This document shows positions 25,293 through 34,169 of a stretch of DNA of 64,000 nucleotides, piece after piece. The DNA lies in contig NZ_AXAS01000017.1 in NCBI RefSeq assembly GCF_000472925.1, forward strand, positions 62,001 to 126,000, given 5' to 3'. Positions within the stretch are counted from its first letter, which is position 1, and each line of letters begins with the position of its first letter. A model generated the notes under the pieces. That model was not told the DNA's origin, did not search any database, and was given only the letters and a program-made list of their open reading frames with translations. Source of the DNA: Bradyrhizobium sp. Ec3.3. Its GTDB lineage: Bacteria; Pseudomonadota; Alphaproteobacteria; Rhizobiales; Xanthobacteraceae. The position numbers and the translations under genes are program-made.

Positions 25293-26516
25293 ATGAGCCC
25301 AGTCCCTTTGCGTAACAACAAGCCCGCGGCCTCCGCGGTGCGCAGCGTCACCGTCCTCGGTGCCACCGGCTCGATTGGCGACAGCACGATGGATTTGCTT
25401 CGCGCTTCGCCCGAGCGCTATCGCGTCGAGGCGCTGACCGCCAATGGCAATGTCGGCGCGCTTGCAAAGCTTGCGAAAGAGTTTTCCGCGCGCTTCGTCG
25501 CCATCGCGGACACCTCAAAGCTTGCCGAGCTCAAGGACGCGCTCGCCGGCACCAAGACCGAATGCGGCGCCGGCGAGAGCGCGGTCATCGAGGCTGGCGC
25601 GCGGCCGGCCGACTGGGTGATGGCGGCGGTGAGCGGTGCGGCCGGACTGAAGCCCGCGCTCGCCGCGGTCGATCGCGGCGCCCATGTTGCGCTCGCCAAC
25701 AAGGAATGCCTCGTCTGCGCCGGCGATTTCTTCATGCAGCGCGCCGCCAAGGCGGGTGCGTGCATTCTGCCCGCCGATTCCGAGCACAACGCGCTGTTCC
25801 AGGCGCTGAGCTCGGGCAATCGTGACGAACTCGTGCGCGTCATCATTACCGCCTCGGGCGGCCCGTTCCGCACCTGGAAGAGCACGGACATCGAGCAGGC
25901 GACGCTGGCCCAGGCGCTCAAGCATCCGAACTGGAGCATGGGCCAGAAGATCACGATCGATTCAGCCTCGATGATGAACAAGGGCCTCGAGGTGATCGAG
26001 GCGTCCTATCTGTTCGCCTTGAAGCCGGACGAGATCGACGTGCTGGTGCATCCGCAGTCGATCATCCACGGCATGGTCGAATTCTCCGACTGCTCGGTCG
26101 TTGCCCAGCTCGGCGCGCCCGACATGCGCACCCCGATCGCGCACTGCCTCGGCTGGCCCGACCGCATCAAGGGACCGGCCGCCAAGCTCGACCTCGCCAA
26201 GATCGGGCAGTTGACGTTCGAGGCGCCGGACTTCGAACGCTTCCCGGGACTGCGGCTTGCTTACGATTCGTTAAGGACCGGACGCGGCGCGACTACGGTA
26301 TATAATGCTGCGAACGAGGTCGCGGTGGCGGCCTTCACCGCCGGCAAGATCAGATTCGGCGCCATTGCGCGGCTGGTCGAAGCAACGCTCGAAGACTGGA
26401 TCAAGGGTGGCAATCTGGCGCCCTTGTCCTCGGCGGATGATGCCATCGCCGTTGACCATAGTGCGCGAAATAAAGCAGCCACCCTATTGCCTCAAATTGC
26501 CTTAAAGGCATCCTAG
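25293..26516 (+). CDS. dxr: 1-deoxy-D-xylulose-5-phosphate reductoisomerase
   Basis: 407 residues from the ATG at 25293. It is the second enzyme of the MEP isoprenoid pathway and needs NADPH and a divalent metal. The NADPH loop is TVLGATGSIGDSTMDLL. The metal site contains LPADSEHNALFQAL, and the flexible lid and substrate region reads GPFRTW followed by HPNWSMGQKITIDSASMMNK. It begins four bases after the cdsA stop. Together with uppS this puts isoprenoid supply and use in one transcript. Confidence 0.97.
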   Translation: MSPVPLRNNKPAASAVRSVTVLGATGSIGDSTMDLLRASPERYRVEALTANGNVGALAKLAKEFSARFVAIADTSKLAELKDALAGTKTECGAGESAVIEAGARPADWVMAAVSGAAGLKPALAAVDRGAHVALANKECLVCAGDFFMQRAAKAGACILPADSEHNALFQALSSGNRDELVRVIITASGGPFRTWKSTDIEQATLAQALKHPNWSMGQKITIDSASMMNKGLEVIEASYLFALKPDEIDVLVHPQSIIHGMVEFSDCSVVAQLGAPDMRTPIAHCLGWPDRIKGPAAKLDLAKIGQLTFEAPDFERFPGLRLAYDSLRTGRGATTVYNAANEVAVAAFTAGKIRFGAIARLVEATLEDWIKGGNLAPLSSADDAIAVDHSARNKAATLLPQIALKAS

Positions 26517-26528
26517 TAGGTTCGGAAC

Positions 26529-26544
26529 CGGGGCCGCGAGGCCC
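26529..26544 (+). other. GC-rich hairpin between dxr and rseP
   Basis: GGGGCC-GCGA-GGCCCC forms a perfect six-pair stem with a GCGA tetraloop, thirteen bases after the dxr stop. No T-run follows, so it is unlikely to be a strong terminator. An mRNA-stabilising or processing hairpin is possible. Confidence 0.5.
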
Positions 26545-26561
26545 CGGGTTAAGAGGAATCA

Positions 26562-27713
26562 ATGACTGAGTTTTTCCTCCATAGCTTCAATACGTTGAGC
26601 CATGGGCTCATCGGTTACGCGATCCCCTTTTTATTCGTCCTGACCATCGTCGTTTTCTTCCATGAGCTCGGCCATTTCCTGGTCGCGCGCTGGGCCGGCG
26701 TGAAAGTGTTGACCTTCTCGCTCGGCTTCGGCCCCGAACTCGTCGGATTCAACGACCGCTATGGCACGCGCTGGAAAATCTCGGCGATCCCGCTCGGCGG
26801 CTATGTCAAATTTTTCGGCGACGACACCGAGGCTTCGACGCCGTCGGCCGAGACGCTGGCTGCGATGTCGGCGGAGGAGCGCGCCGGCAGCTTCCATCAC
26901 AAGAAGGTCGGTCCCAGGGCAGCGATCGTCGCGGCCGGACCGATCGCGAACTTTCTGCTCGCGATCGTGATCTTCACCTGCCTTTTCACCTTTTTCGGCA
27001 AGCCATCGACCACGGCGCGAGTCGACAAGATCGAGGCCGGCAGTGCGGCGGCTACGGCCGGCTTCCAGGTCGGCGACGTCGTGACCGCCATCGACGGAAC
27101 CAAGATCGGAAGCTTCTCCGACATGCAGCGAATCGTCGGCACGCATGCCGGCGACAAGCTGACCTTCACCGTGAAGCGGGGCGATTCCCAGGTCGATCTG
27201 GCCGGGACGCCGGAACTGCGCGAGGTGAAGGATCCGTTCGGCAACGTACACCGGCTCGGCGTGCTCGGAATCACCCGGCAGACAGCCGCTGGTGACACCG
27301 TCACCGAGCGGGTCGATCCGGCCACCGCGCTGTGGCTGGGCGTGAAGGAAACCTGGTTCGTGATCGACCGGACGCTGGCCTATATCGGCGGGGTCTTTGC
27401 GGGCCGCGAGGCCGCCGATCAGGTCGGCGGTCCCCTGCGAATCGCCCAGATCTCCGGGCAGGTCGCGACGATCGGGCTCGCGGCGCTGGTGCATCTGGCC
27501 GCAGTGCTGTCGATCTCGATCGGGCTGTTGAACCTGTTTCCCGTTCCGCTGCTCGATGGCGGGCACCTTTTGTTCTATGCGGTGGAGGCGGTACGGGGCC
27601 GGCCTTTGTCGGAGCGCGCGCAGGAGATGGGGTTCCGAATCGGGCTCGGCTTGGTACTGATGTTGATGGTGTTTGCGACCTACAACGACATCCTCCATCT
27701 GGCGGCATCGTGA
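26562..27713 (+). CDS. rseP: RIP metalloprotease RseP (site-2 protease)
   Basis: 383 residues. It is an intramembrane zinc protease that cuts anti-sigma factors and residual signal peptides. The HELGH zinc motif is at residues 34-38 in the first transmembrane helix. A PDZ domain lies at about 125-205 (KIEAGSAAATAGFQVGDVVT), and the distal active-site motif is NLFPVPLLDGGHLL. Four membrane helices are expected. The position between dxr and bamA is conserved in alphaproteobacteria. Confidence 0.96.
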   Translation: MTEFFLHSFNTLSHGLIGYAIPFLFVLTIVVFFHELGHFLVARWAGVKVLTFSLGFGPELVGFNDRYGTRWKISAIPLGGYVKFFGDDTEASTPSAETLAAMSAEERAGSFHHKKVGPRAAIVAAGPIANFLLAIVIFTCLFTFFGKPSTTARVDKIEAGSAAATAGFQVGDVVTAIDGTKIGSFSDMQRIVGTHAGDKLTFTVKRGDSQVDLAGTPELREVKDPFGNVHRLGVLGITRQTAAGDTVTERVDPATALWLGVKETWFVIDRTLAYIGGVFAGREAADQVGGPLRIAQISGQVATIGLAALVHLAAVLSISIGLLNLFPVPLLDGGHLLFYAVEAVRGRPLSERAQEMGFRIGLGLVLMLMVFATYNDILHLAAS

Positions 27714-27871
27714 AGCGGGCTTTTTTGTGACGTTGCTCTTAGGCAACGTCCTGGACTGAAATTGAAATTACGGCGCGCTCGGCCGTTTGCGGCGTCGGTG
27801 AAATTAGCTACAAGCGGCATGAAACTTGGGGAATCTCCCAGACCGGCGTTGGGGTTGGGTCTGGCACTGGA

Positions 27872-30424
27872 ATGATAAGGGCGTCGTTGCGCATGATTTT
27901 TGGTATGAAGGTCCGGGGGGGCCTGCTCGCCACCCTGATCATGTTCGGCGTGCCGGTGCTTGCCCCGGTCGGGGCCGCTCTTGTGTCTTCGCCTGCTGCG
28001 GCCCAGACCGTGGATTCGATTGCGGTAGAGGGGAACCGCCGTGTCGAGGTCGAGACCATCCGTTCCTATTTCAAGCCGGGCCCGGGTGGGCGCCTTGACC
28101 AGGCGGCCATCGACGACGGCCTCAAGGCGCTGATCGAGACCGGCCTGTTCCAGGACGTGAAGATCAACCGCGTCGGCGGCCGGATCGTGGTTTCGGTGGT
28201 TGAAAACGCCGTGATCGGCCGTGTCGCCTTCGAGGGCAACAAGAAGATCAAGGACGAGCAGCTCACCGCCGAAGTCCAGTCCAAGCCGCGCGGCACGTTC
28301 TCTCGCGCCGTGGTGCAGTCGGACACGCTGCGCATCGCCGAAATCTATCGCCGCTCCGGCCGCTATGACGTGCACGTCACGCCCGAGATCATCGAGCAGC
28401 CGAACAACCGCGTCGATCTGATCTTCACGATCGAGGAGGGCGCCAAGACGGGCGTCAAGTCGATCGACTTCGTCGGCAACGTGGCCTATTCGAGCTATCG
28501 CCTGAGGGACGTCATCAAGACTCGTGAGACGAATCTCCTGAGCTTCCTCGGCAGTGCCGACGTCTACGATCCGGACCGGGTCGAGGCCGACCGCGACCTG
28601 ATTCGCCGCTTCTACCTCAAGCACGGCTTCGCCGACGTGCAGGTGGTCGCCGCGATCACCGAATACGATCCGGAGAGGAAGGGATTCCTCGTCACCTTCA
28701 AGATCGAGGAAGGCCAGCAGTACCGCGTCGGCTCGGTCGACTTCCGCACGAGCATCGCCAACTTCGATCCCAACGTGCTGCGCACCTATTCGCGCGTCAA
28801 TGTCGGCTCGCTCTACAACGTCGAGTCGGTCGAGAAGTCGGTCGAGGAAATGCAGATCGAGGCCTCGCGCCGCGGCTTTGCCTTCGCCGTGGTTCGGCCC
28901 GGTGGCGACCGCAATTTCGATGCGCATACCGTGTCGGTCGTGTTCAACATCGACGAAGGTCCGCGCACCTATATCGAGCGCATCAACATTCGCGGCAACA
29001 GCCGCACGCGCGACTACGTGATCCGGCGCGAGTTCGACCTCTCCGAGGGCGACGCCTATAACCGCGCGCTGGTCGATCGCGCCGAGCGCCGCCTGAAGAA
29101 CCTCGACTTCTTCAAGACCGTCAAGATCACTACCGAGCCGGGCTCGTCCAGCGACCGCGTGGTCCTGATCGTCGATCTCGAGGAAAAGTCCACCGGCGAC
29201 TTCTCAGTGTCGGGCGGCTACTCCACGACCGACGGCGCGCTGGCCGAAGTCTCGATCTCCGAGCGCAACCTGCTCGGCCGCGGGCTGTTCGCCAAGGCCT
29301 CCGTCACCTACGGCCAGTATGCGCGCGGCTATTCGCTGTCGTTCGTCGAACCGTACCTGCTCGACTACCGCGTCGCGCTCGGCCTCGACCTCTATCAGCG
29401 TACGCAACTGTCCAACAGCTTCATCTCCTACGGCACCAAGACGCTGGGCTTCAGCCCGCGGCTCGGCTTCAGCCTGCGCGAAGATCTGGCCTTGCAGCTG
29501 CGCTACTCGATCTACCGCCAGGAGATCACGCTGCCGTCCTACCTGACGGACTGTAACAACACGCTGGGCGACCCGAACTTCATGAGCCCGGCGTTTGCAA
29601 ATGCGAATGGCATCAGTCTGGCAAGCACCACCAACAGCCTGGGTTGTTACGCCAACGGCGAAGCCTCGCTGCCGGTGCGCAAGGAGCTCGCTGGTGGCAA
29701 GACGCTGACCTCGGCGCTCGGCTACTCGCTGAGCTACAACACGCTCGACAACAACAAGAACCCGACCGACGGCCTCCTGGTCGACTTCAAGCAGGACTTC
29801 GCCGGCGTCGGCGGCGACGTCACCTATCTGAAGTCGGCTGTTGATGCGAAGTACTACCAGTCGCTGGTCTCCGACCTCGTCGGCCTGGTCCACTTGCAGG
29901 GCGGCATCCTGAACAAGATCGGCAACAACGACATCCGCATGCTCGATCACTTCCAAATGGGCCCGAACCTCGTCCGCGGCTTTGCGCCGAACGGCATCGG
30001 TCCGCGCGACCTCAATCCCTACGGCACTCAGGACGCGCTTGGCGGCACGAAGTACTGGGGCGCTTCGCTCGAATTGCAGATGCCGTTCTGGTTCCTGCCC
30101 AAGGAAGTGGGCCTGAAGGGCGCGGTCTATGCCGACGCCGGCGGTCTCTACGACTACCAGGGCCCGACGACCTGGGCGCTCACCGGCGAAACGACGACGA
30201 CGAAGAACTCGAACTGTACGCCGTCGACCGTCAACCCGGCCACGCCTGGAACTTGTACCGGATTGGTGTATGACAATGGTAACGTCGTCCGCTCTTCGGT
30301 GGGTGTCGGTCTGATCTGGCAGTCTCCGTTCGGACCGCTGCGCTTCGACTACGCAGTGCCGCTCACCAAGGGCGCGTATGACCGCGTGCAGCAGTTCCGG
30401 TTCGGCGGCGGTACGTCGTTCTAA
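27872..30424 (+). CDS. bamA: Outer membrane assembly protein BamA
   Basis: 850 residues. It folds beta-barrel proteins into the outer membrane. A signal peptide ends SSPAAAQTVDSIAVEGNRRV. Five POTRA domains follow (about residues 45-440), recognisable from repeats such as VAFEGNKKIKDEQL and INIRGNSRTRDYVIRREFDL. The C-terminal ~400 residues are the 16-strand barrel and end RFGGGTSF with the terminal Phe of the insertion signal. Two Asn/Cys-containing loops in the barrel (about residues 550-600 and 770-800) look like strain-variable surface loops. It is followed after 32 bases by lpxD. Confidence 0.98.
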   Translation: MIRASLRMIFGMKVRGGLLATLIMFGVPVLAPVGAALVSSPAAAQTVDSIAVEGNRRVEVETIRSYFKPGPGGRLDQAAIDDGLKALIETGLFQDVKINRVGGRIVVSVVENAVIGRVAFEGNKKIKDEQLTAEVQSKPRGTFSRAVVQSDTLRIAEIYRRSGRYDVHVTPEIIEQPNNRVDLIFTIEEGAKTGVKSIDFVGNVAYSSYRLRDVIKTRETNLLSFLGSADVYDPDRVEADRDLIRRFYLKHGFADVQVVAAITEYDPERKGFLVTFKIEEGQQYRVGSVDFRTSIANFDPNVLRTYSRVNVGSLYNVESVEKSVEEMQIEASRRGFAFAVVRPGGDRNFDAHTVSVVFNIDEGPRTYIERINIRGNSRTRDYVIRREFDLSEGDAYNRALVDRAERRLKNLDFFKTVKITTEPGSSSDRVVLIVDLEEKSTGDFSVSGGYSTTDGALAEVSISERNLLGRGLFAKASVTYGQYARGYSLSFVEPYLLDYRVALGLDLYQRTQLSNSFISYGTKTLGFSPRLGFSLREDLALQLRYSIYRQEITLPSYLTDCNNTLGDPNFMSPAFANANGISLASTTNSLGCYANGEASLPVRKELAGGKTLTSALGYSLSYNTLDNNKNPTDGLLVDFKQDFAGVGGDVTYLKSAVDAKYYQSLVSDLVGLVHLQGGILNKIGNNDIRMLDHFQMGPNLVRGFAPNGIGPRDLNPYGTQDALGGTKYWGASLELQMPFWFLPKEVGLKGAVYADAGGLYDYQGPTTWALTGETTTTKNSNCTPSTVNPATPGTCTGLVYDNGNVVRSSVGVGLIWQSPFGPLRFDYAVPLTKGAYDRVQQFRFGGGTSF

Positions 30425-30456
30425 GCTGATCTCCGGCCGGACCTCGACGGGGTGGA

Positions 30457-31521
30457 ATGGCGCAGCCGTCCTTCTTCAAGAAGCCGCCTGCGTCGGCGCT
30501 GGCTGATATCGCCACGCTGACGAAGGCGCAGCTGGTCGACCCGGCCCGGGCCGGCCACATCATCACGGGCCTGGCTTCGCTCGACGAAGCCGGCCCGATG
30601 CATCTGACGTTCTTCGACAACCTCAAATATGTCGACCAGCTCAAGGCGACCAAGGCCGGGGCGTGCCTCGTCAGCCCGCGCTTCGAGGCGCAGGTGCCGG
30701 CCCACGTCGCCGCGCTGCGCGTGGCGCAGCCGTTCCGCGCCTTCGTCAGGATCGCCCGGGAATGGCACGGCGATGCGCTGAGGCCGCAATCCTCGGTCGG
30801 CAATGACGGCATCGCGTCGTCGGCGATCATCGATCCGACCGCGCGTCTGGAGGACGGCGTCGTGGTCGATCCGCTGGCCGTCATCGGCCCCGATGTCGAG
30901 ATCGGCAGCGGTACCGTGATCGGCGTCGGCGCAGTGATCGGCCCCGGCGTCAAGATCGGCCGGGACTGCGACGTCGGCGCCCGTACGGCCATCCAGTGCG
31001 CCTTGATCGGCAACAACGTGCTGATCCACCCCGGCTGCTCAATCGGCCAGGACGGCTACGGCTTCGTCTTTTTCGGTCCCGAGGGCCATCTCAAGGTCCC
31101 GCAGACTGGACGGGTGTTGATTCAGAACGACGTCGAGGTCGGCGCCGGCACCACCATCGATCGCGGGTCCTTGCGTGACACCGTGATCGGGGAGGGCACC
31201 AAAATCGACAACCAGGTCCAGATCGGCCACAATGTGACCATCGGCCGGAACTGCCTGCTGGCGGCCCAGATCGGCCTCGCCGGCAGCCTGACGATCGGCG
31301 ACAACGTGGCGCTGGGAGCGAAGGTTGGCATCAACAATCACCTCAAGATCGGCGATGGGGCGCAGGTCACCGCGATGAGCGGCGTCAAGGACGACATCCC
31401 GGCAGGCGGACGCTGGGGCGGCTTTTTTGCCAAGCCGACCAAGCAGTGGTTCAAGGAGATCATCGCGGTGGAGCGTCTGGTGCGCGACAGCAAGGCCGAT
31501 AAGGACGAGGGACAGGAGTGA
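30457..31521 (+). CDS. lpxD: UDP-3-O-(3-hydroxyacyl)glucosamine N-acyltransferase
   Basis: 354 residues. It catalyses the third step of lipid A synthesis. The N-terminal uridine-binding domain (~1-110) is followed by left-handed beta-helix hexapeptide repeats (IGPDVEIGSGTVIGVGAVIG and onward). The probable catalytic histidine is H295 in GINNHLKIGDG. The stop shares one base with the fabZ ATG (TGATG), so translation is coupled. Confidence 0.97.
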   Translation: MAQPSFFKKPPASALADIATLTKAQLVDPARAGHIITGLASLDEAGPMHLTFFDNLKYVDQLKATKAGACLVSPRFEAQVPAHVAALRVAQPFRAFVRIAREWHGDALRPQSSVGNDGIASSAIIDPTARLEDGVVVDPLAVIGPDVEIGSGTVIGVGAVIGPGVKIGRDCDVGARTAIQCALIGNNVLIHPGCSIGQDGYGFVFFGPEGHLKVPQTGRVLIQNDVEVGAGTTIDRGSLRDTVIGEGTKIDNQVQIGHNVTIGRNCLLAAQIGLAGSLTIGDNVALGAKVGINNHLKIGDGAQVTAMSGVKDDIPAGGRWGGFFAKPTKQWFKEIIAVERLVRDSKADKDEGQE

Positions 31522-31979
31522 TGGAGGAAGCGCCGGTCAGGTTCGAACTCGTGGACATCAATGCGATTCTGCGCACGCTCCCGCACCGCTTCCCGATGCT
31601 GCTGATCGATCGGGTGATCAACATCCGCACCGATTACAGCGGTATCGGCATCAAGAACGTCACCTTCAACGAGCCGGCGTTCCAGGGGCATTTCCCCGAG
31701 CGGCCGGTCTATCCCGGCGTGATGATGATCGAGGCGATGGCGCAGACTGCCGGCGTGATCGGCATCACATCGGTCGATGGCACCGAGAAGCCGCGGGCGG
31801 TGTATTTCCTCACCATCGACAAGTGCAAATTCCGCAAGCCCGTGCTGCCCGGCGACACCATCGAATACCACATGCGTTCGATCGGTCGGCGCAAGGCGAT
31901 GTGGTGGTTTCACGGCGACGCCAAGGTCAACGGTCAGGTCGTCGCCGAAGCCGACGTCGGCGCGATGCTGACGGACTGA
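31521..31979 (+). CDS. fabZ: 3-hydroxyacyl-ACP dehydratase FabZ
   Basis: 152 residues from the ATG at 31521; a GTG three bases before it is the alternative. It dehydrates beta-hydroxyacyl-ACP in fatty-acid elongation, using the hydroxyacyl pool that LpxA and LpxD also draw on. The hot-dog fold carries the catalytic pair H57 (QGHFPERPVYPG) and E71 (MMIEAMAQ), fourteen residues apart as in the family. It lies in the lpxD-fabZ-lpxA order usual in proteobacteria. Confidence 0.97.
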   Translation: MEEAPVRFELVDINAILRTLPHRFPMLLIDRVINIRTDYSGIGIKNVTFNEPAFQGHFPERPVYPGVMMIEAMAQTAGVIGITSVDGTEKPRAVYFLTIDKCKFRKPVLPGDTIEYHMRSIGRRKAMWWFHGDAKVNGQVVAEADVGAMLTD

Positions 31980-31998
31980 GGCCAGCCGGCCCGCGGCG

Positions 31999-32337
31999 CT
32001 ATTTCACTGGCTTTTGCGTCGGACAGTCATAGCGCTCGCCAGAGGCTGGTCGCCGGATCGTCCGGTTGAAGAATTGGCCCATCGACGGCGCGCCCATCAG
32101 AGCCGCAACGGTGTCGGCTGGTACGCTGCAATAACGATCATAGGTACCGTTGACGGCGACGATCAGATCGTTCTCCGAGACGTCGTAGCAAACGCGCTGG
32201 AGGACGGTGCTGCGGCTGATGTCGCGGCACGCGAACGCCGCGAGATCGACGCGGCCGCATCCTCTGATCTCGACCGTTTCAGATACGATCGGCGCAGCCA
32301 TCAACTGCGAGAGCAGGATTGCTATGGTCCTGACCAC
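31999..32337 (-). CDS. Exported KTSC-like small protein inside the lpx operon
   Basis: 112 residues on the opposite strand to everything around it. MVRTIAILLSQLMAAPIVS is a short signal peptide. The C-terminal half (ENDLIVAVNGTYDRYCSVPA, then GQFFNRTIRRP) resembles the KTSC domain, which occurs in small proteins sometimes linked to RNA or lysyl-tRNA-synthetase families. Five cysteines suggest a periplasmic disulfide-bonded form. It separates fabZ from lpxA, which usually touch, and the flanking DNA to 32496 has a lower GC content than its neighbours. This fits an inserted gene. Confidence 0.75.
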   Translation of the reverse strand: MVRTIAILLSQLMAAPIVSETVEIRGCGRVDLAAFACRDISRSTVLQRVCYDVSENDLIVAVNGTYDRYCSVPADTVAALMGAPSMGQFFNRTIRRPASGERYDCPTQKPVK

Positions 32338-32496
32338 GGTCTGTTCAAGCTCCGTGTGAAGTCGTTAACGAGCCGAGGAGGCTTGCTCCTTCCGAACTTG
32401 AAACAAGCCGAGATGATACGTCACTGGACAGATCACGCAAAGTCGCGCTAACCACCGGAAAACCGAACGACTTCAACGGATAGCCAGACCTTCTTA

Positions 32497-33291
32497 ATGA
32501 GCAAGATTGATCCCACCGCGCGCGTGGAAGACGGCGCCGTGATCGGCGAGGGCACAGAGATCGGGCCCTACTGCATCATCGGCCGGAACGTCGTGATCGG
32601 CAGAAATTGCAAGCTGATCGGGCATGTGCACATCACGGCGCAGACCACCATCGGCGACGATTGCACCATCTATCCGTTCGCCTCGCTCGGCACGCCGCCG
32701 CAGTCGCTCAGCTATCGCGGCGAGCTGACGAAGCTCCGGATCGGCTCAGGCTGCACCATCCGCGAATCCGTGACCATGAATGCAGGCACCGTCGCCGGCG
32801 GCGGCATCACAGAGGTCGGCGACCGCGGCTATTTCATGAATTGCAGCCATGTCGGGCACGACTGCCACGTCGGCAACGACGCGATCTTCGCGACCTCGGC
32901 GACGCTCGGAGGTCACTGTGAACTCGGCGACTTCGTCTTCATCGGCGGGTTGTCTGCGGTGCACCAGTTCACGCGCATCGGTCCGCAGGTGATGGTCGGT
33001 GGCGTTTGTGGCGTGCGCGACGACATCATCCCCTTCGGGCTCGTCAACGGCCAGTATGCGGTGCTCGAAGGTCTCAATATCATCGGCATGAAGCGGCGCA
33101 AGTTCACCAAGCAGCGGCTCGCGAGCGTGCGCGCGTTCTATCAAAAGCTGTTCCATGGCCCCGGGATTTTCGCCGAGCGGCTCGCTTCGGTGCAGCCGCT
33201 TGCGGCCGAGGATCCCGCGATCGCCGAAATTCTCGATTTCATCGGCAAGGGCAAGCATCGCCCGCTCTGTCTTCCCGCGATGGGGCAGTAA
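32497..33291 (+). CDS. lpxA: UDP-N-acetylglucosamine O-acyltransferase
   Basis: 264 residues. First step of lipid A synthesis, in the cytosol. Left-handed beta-helix repeats run from residue 1 (MSKIDPTARVEDGAVIGEGT). The catalytic histidine is H121, with H118 also conserved (MNCSHVGHDC). A C-terminal helical domain (KFTKQRLASVRAFYQKLF) completes the trimeric enzyme. The 517-base gap since fabZ contains the antisense KTSC gene, so lpxA may need its own promoter; I could not identify one. lpxI begins eight bases after the stop. Confidence 0.97.
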   Translation: MSKIDPTARVEDGAVIGEGTEIGPYCIIGRNVVIGRNCKLIGHVHITAQTTIGDDCTIYPFASLGTPPQSLSYRGELTKLRIGSGCTIRESVTMNAGTVAGGGITEVGDRGYFMNCSHVGHDCHVGNDAIFATSATLGGHCELGDFVFIGGLSAVHQFTRIGPQVMVGGVCGVRDDIIPFGLVNGQYAVLEGLNIIGMKRRKFTKQRLASVRAFYQKLFHGPGIFAERLASVQPLAAEDPAIAEILDFIGKGKHRPLCLPAMGQ

Positions 33292-33299
33292 GCACGGGG

Positions 33300-34169
33300 A
33301 TGGCCGCGAGCATGACATCGGCGGCTCCAGAGATTTCGTCACCGGTCGGCGTCATCGCCGGCGGCGGCGCCATGCCGTTTGCGGTTGCGGAGTCGCTCGC
33401 CGCACGTGGCATCGCACCGGTGCTGTTTCCGCTCCGCGGCGCCTGCGATCCTGTCCAGGTGGAAAAATTCCGACATCGCTGGATCTCGGTGGGGCAGCTC
33501 GGCCGCGCCATGCGCCTGTTTCGTGAAGAGGGCTGCCGCGACCTGATCTTCATCGGCACCTTGATGCGGCCATCGCTGTCGGAAGTGCGCTTCGATCTCA
33601 AGACACTCCGGCTTCTCGGGCACGTCGTCCGCGCGTTTCGCGGGGGCGACGACCATCTGCTCTCCGGCGTCGGTCGCATGCTCGAGCAGGACGGCTTTCG
33701 CATGGTCGGGATCAAGGACGTCGCGCCTGATCTGTTGATGCCCGAGGGCTGCATCACCCGAGCCTTGCCGGCAGACAACGCCAGGAGTGATATCGAGCGC
33801 GGCCGCGCGGTGCTGGCTGCGCTGAGCCCGTTTGACATCGGCCAGGCCGTGGTCGTGATCGACGGCCATGTGGTCGCGGTCGAGGACATCGAGGGCACCG
33901 ACGGGCTGCTCCAGCGTGTGGCGCGGCTGCGCAGCGAGGGCCGCATCCGCGCGGCGCGCGGGCGCGGCGTACTGGTCAAGGCGCCGAAGCGCGGACAAGA
34001 TTTGCGCTTCGATCTGCCGACGATCGGCCCGCGCACCGTTGAAGGTGTCGCCAGCGCTGGCCTTTCGGGCATCGCCGTGATCGCGGGCAACACCATCGCC
34101 GCCGAGCCGCAGGCGATGATCGAGCGCGCCGACGCCAACTATCTCTTTGTCATCGGCCTGCAATCGTGA
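33300..34169 (+). CDS. lpxI: UDP-2,3-diacylglucosamine pyrophosphatase LpxI
   Basis: 289 residues from the ATG at 33300 (MAASMTSAAPEISSPVGVIA). It hydrolyses UDP-diacylglucosamine to lipid X, the fourth lipid A step, replacing the unrelated LpxH of gammaproteobacteria. The family's N-terminal GVIAGGGAMPFAVAESLAAR and C-terminal domain (TIGPRTVEGVASAGLSGIAV) are present. The position directly between lpxA and lpxB supports the role. The stop overlaps the lpxB ATG by one base. Confidence 0.95.
   Translation: MAASMTSAAPEISSPVGVIAGGGAMPFAVAESLAARGIAPVLFPLRGACDPVQVEKFRHRWISVGQLGRAMRLFREEGCRDLIFIGTLMRPSLSEVRFDLKTLRLLGHVVRAFRGGDDHLLSGVGRMLEQDGFRMVGIKDVAPDLLMPEGCITRALPADNARSDIERGRAVLAALSPFDIGQAVVVIDGHVVAVEDIEGTDGLLQRVARLRSEGRIRAARGRGVLVKAPKRGQDLRFDLPTIGPRTVEGVASAGLSGIAVIAGNTIAAEPQAMIERADANYLFVIGLQS

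Noticed and set aside
27726..27752. GACGTTGC/GCAACGTC hairpin after rseP considered as terminator
   Set aside because: The T-run precedes rather than follows the stem in the direction of transcription, so it does not fit an intrinsic terminator for rseP.
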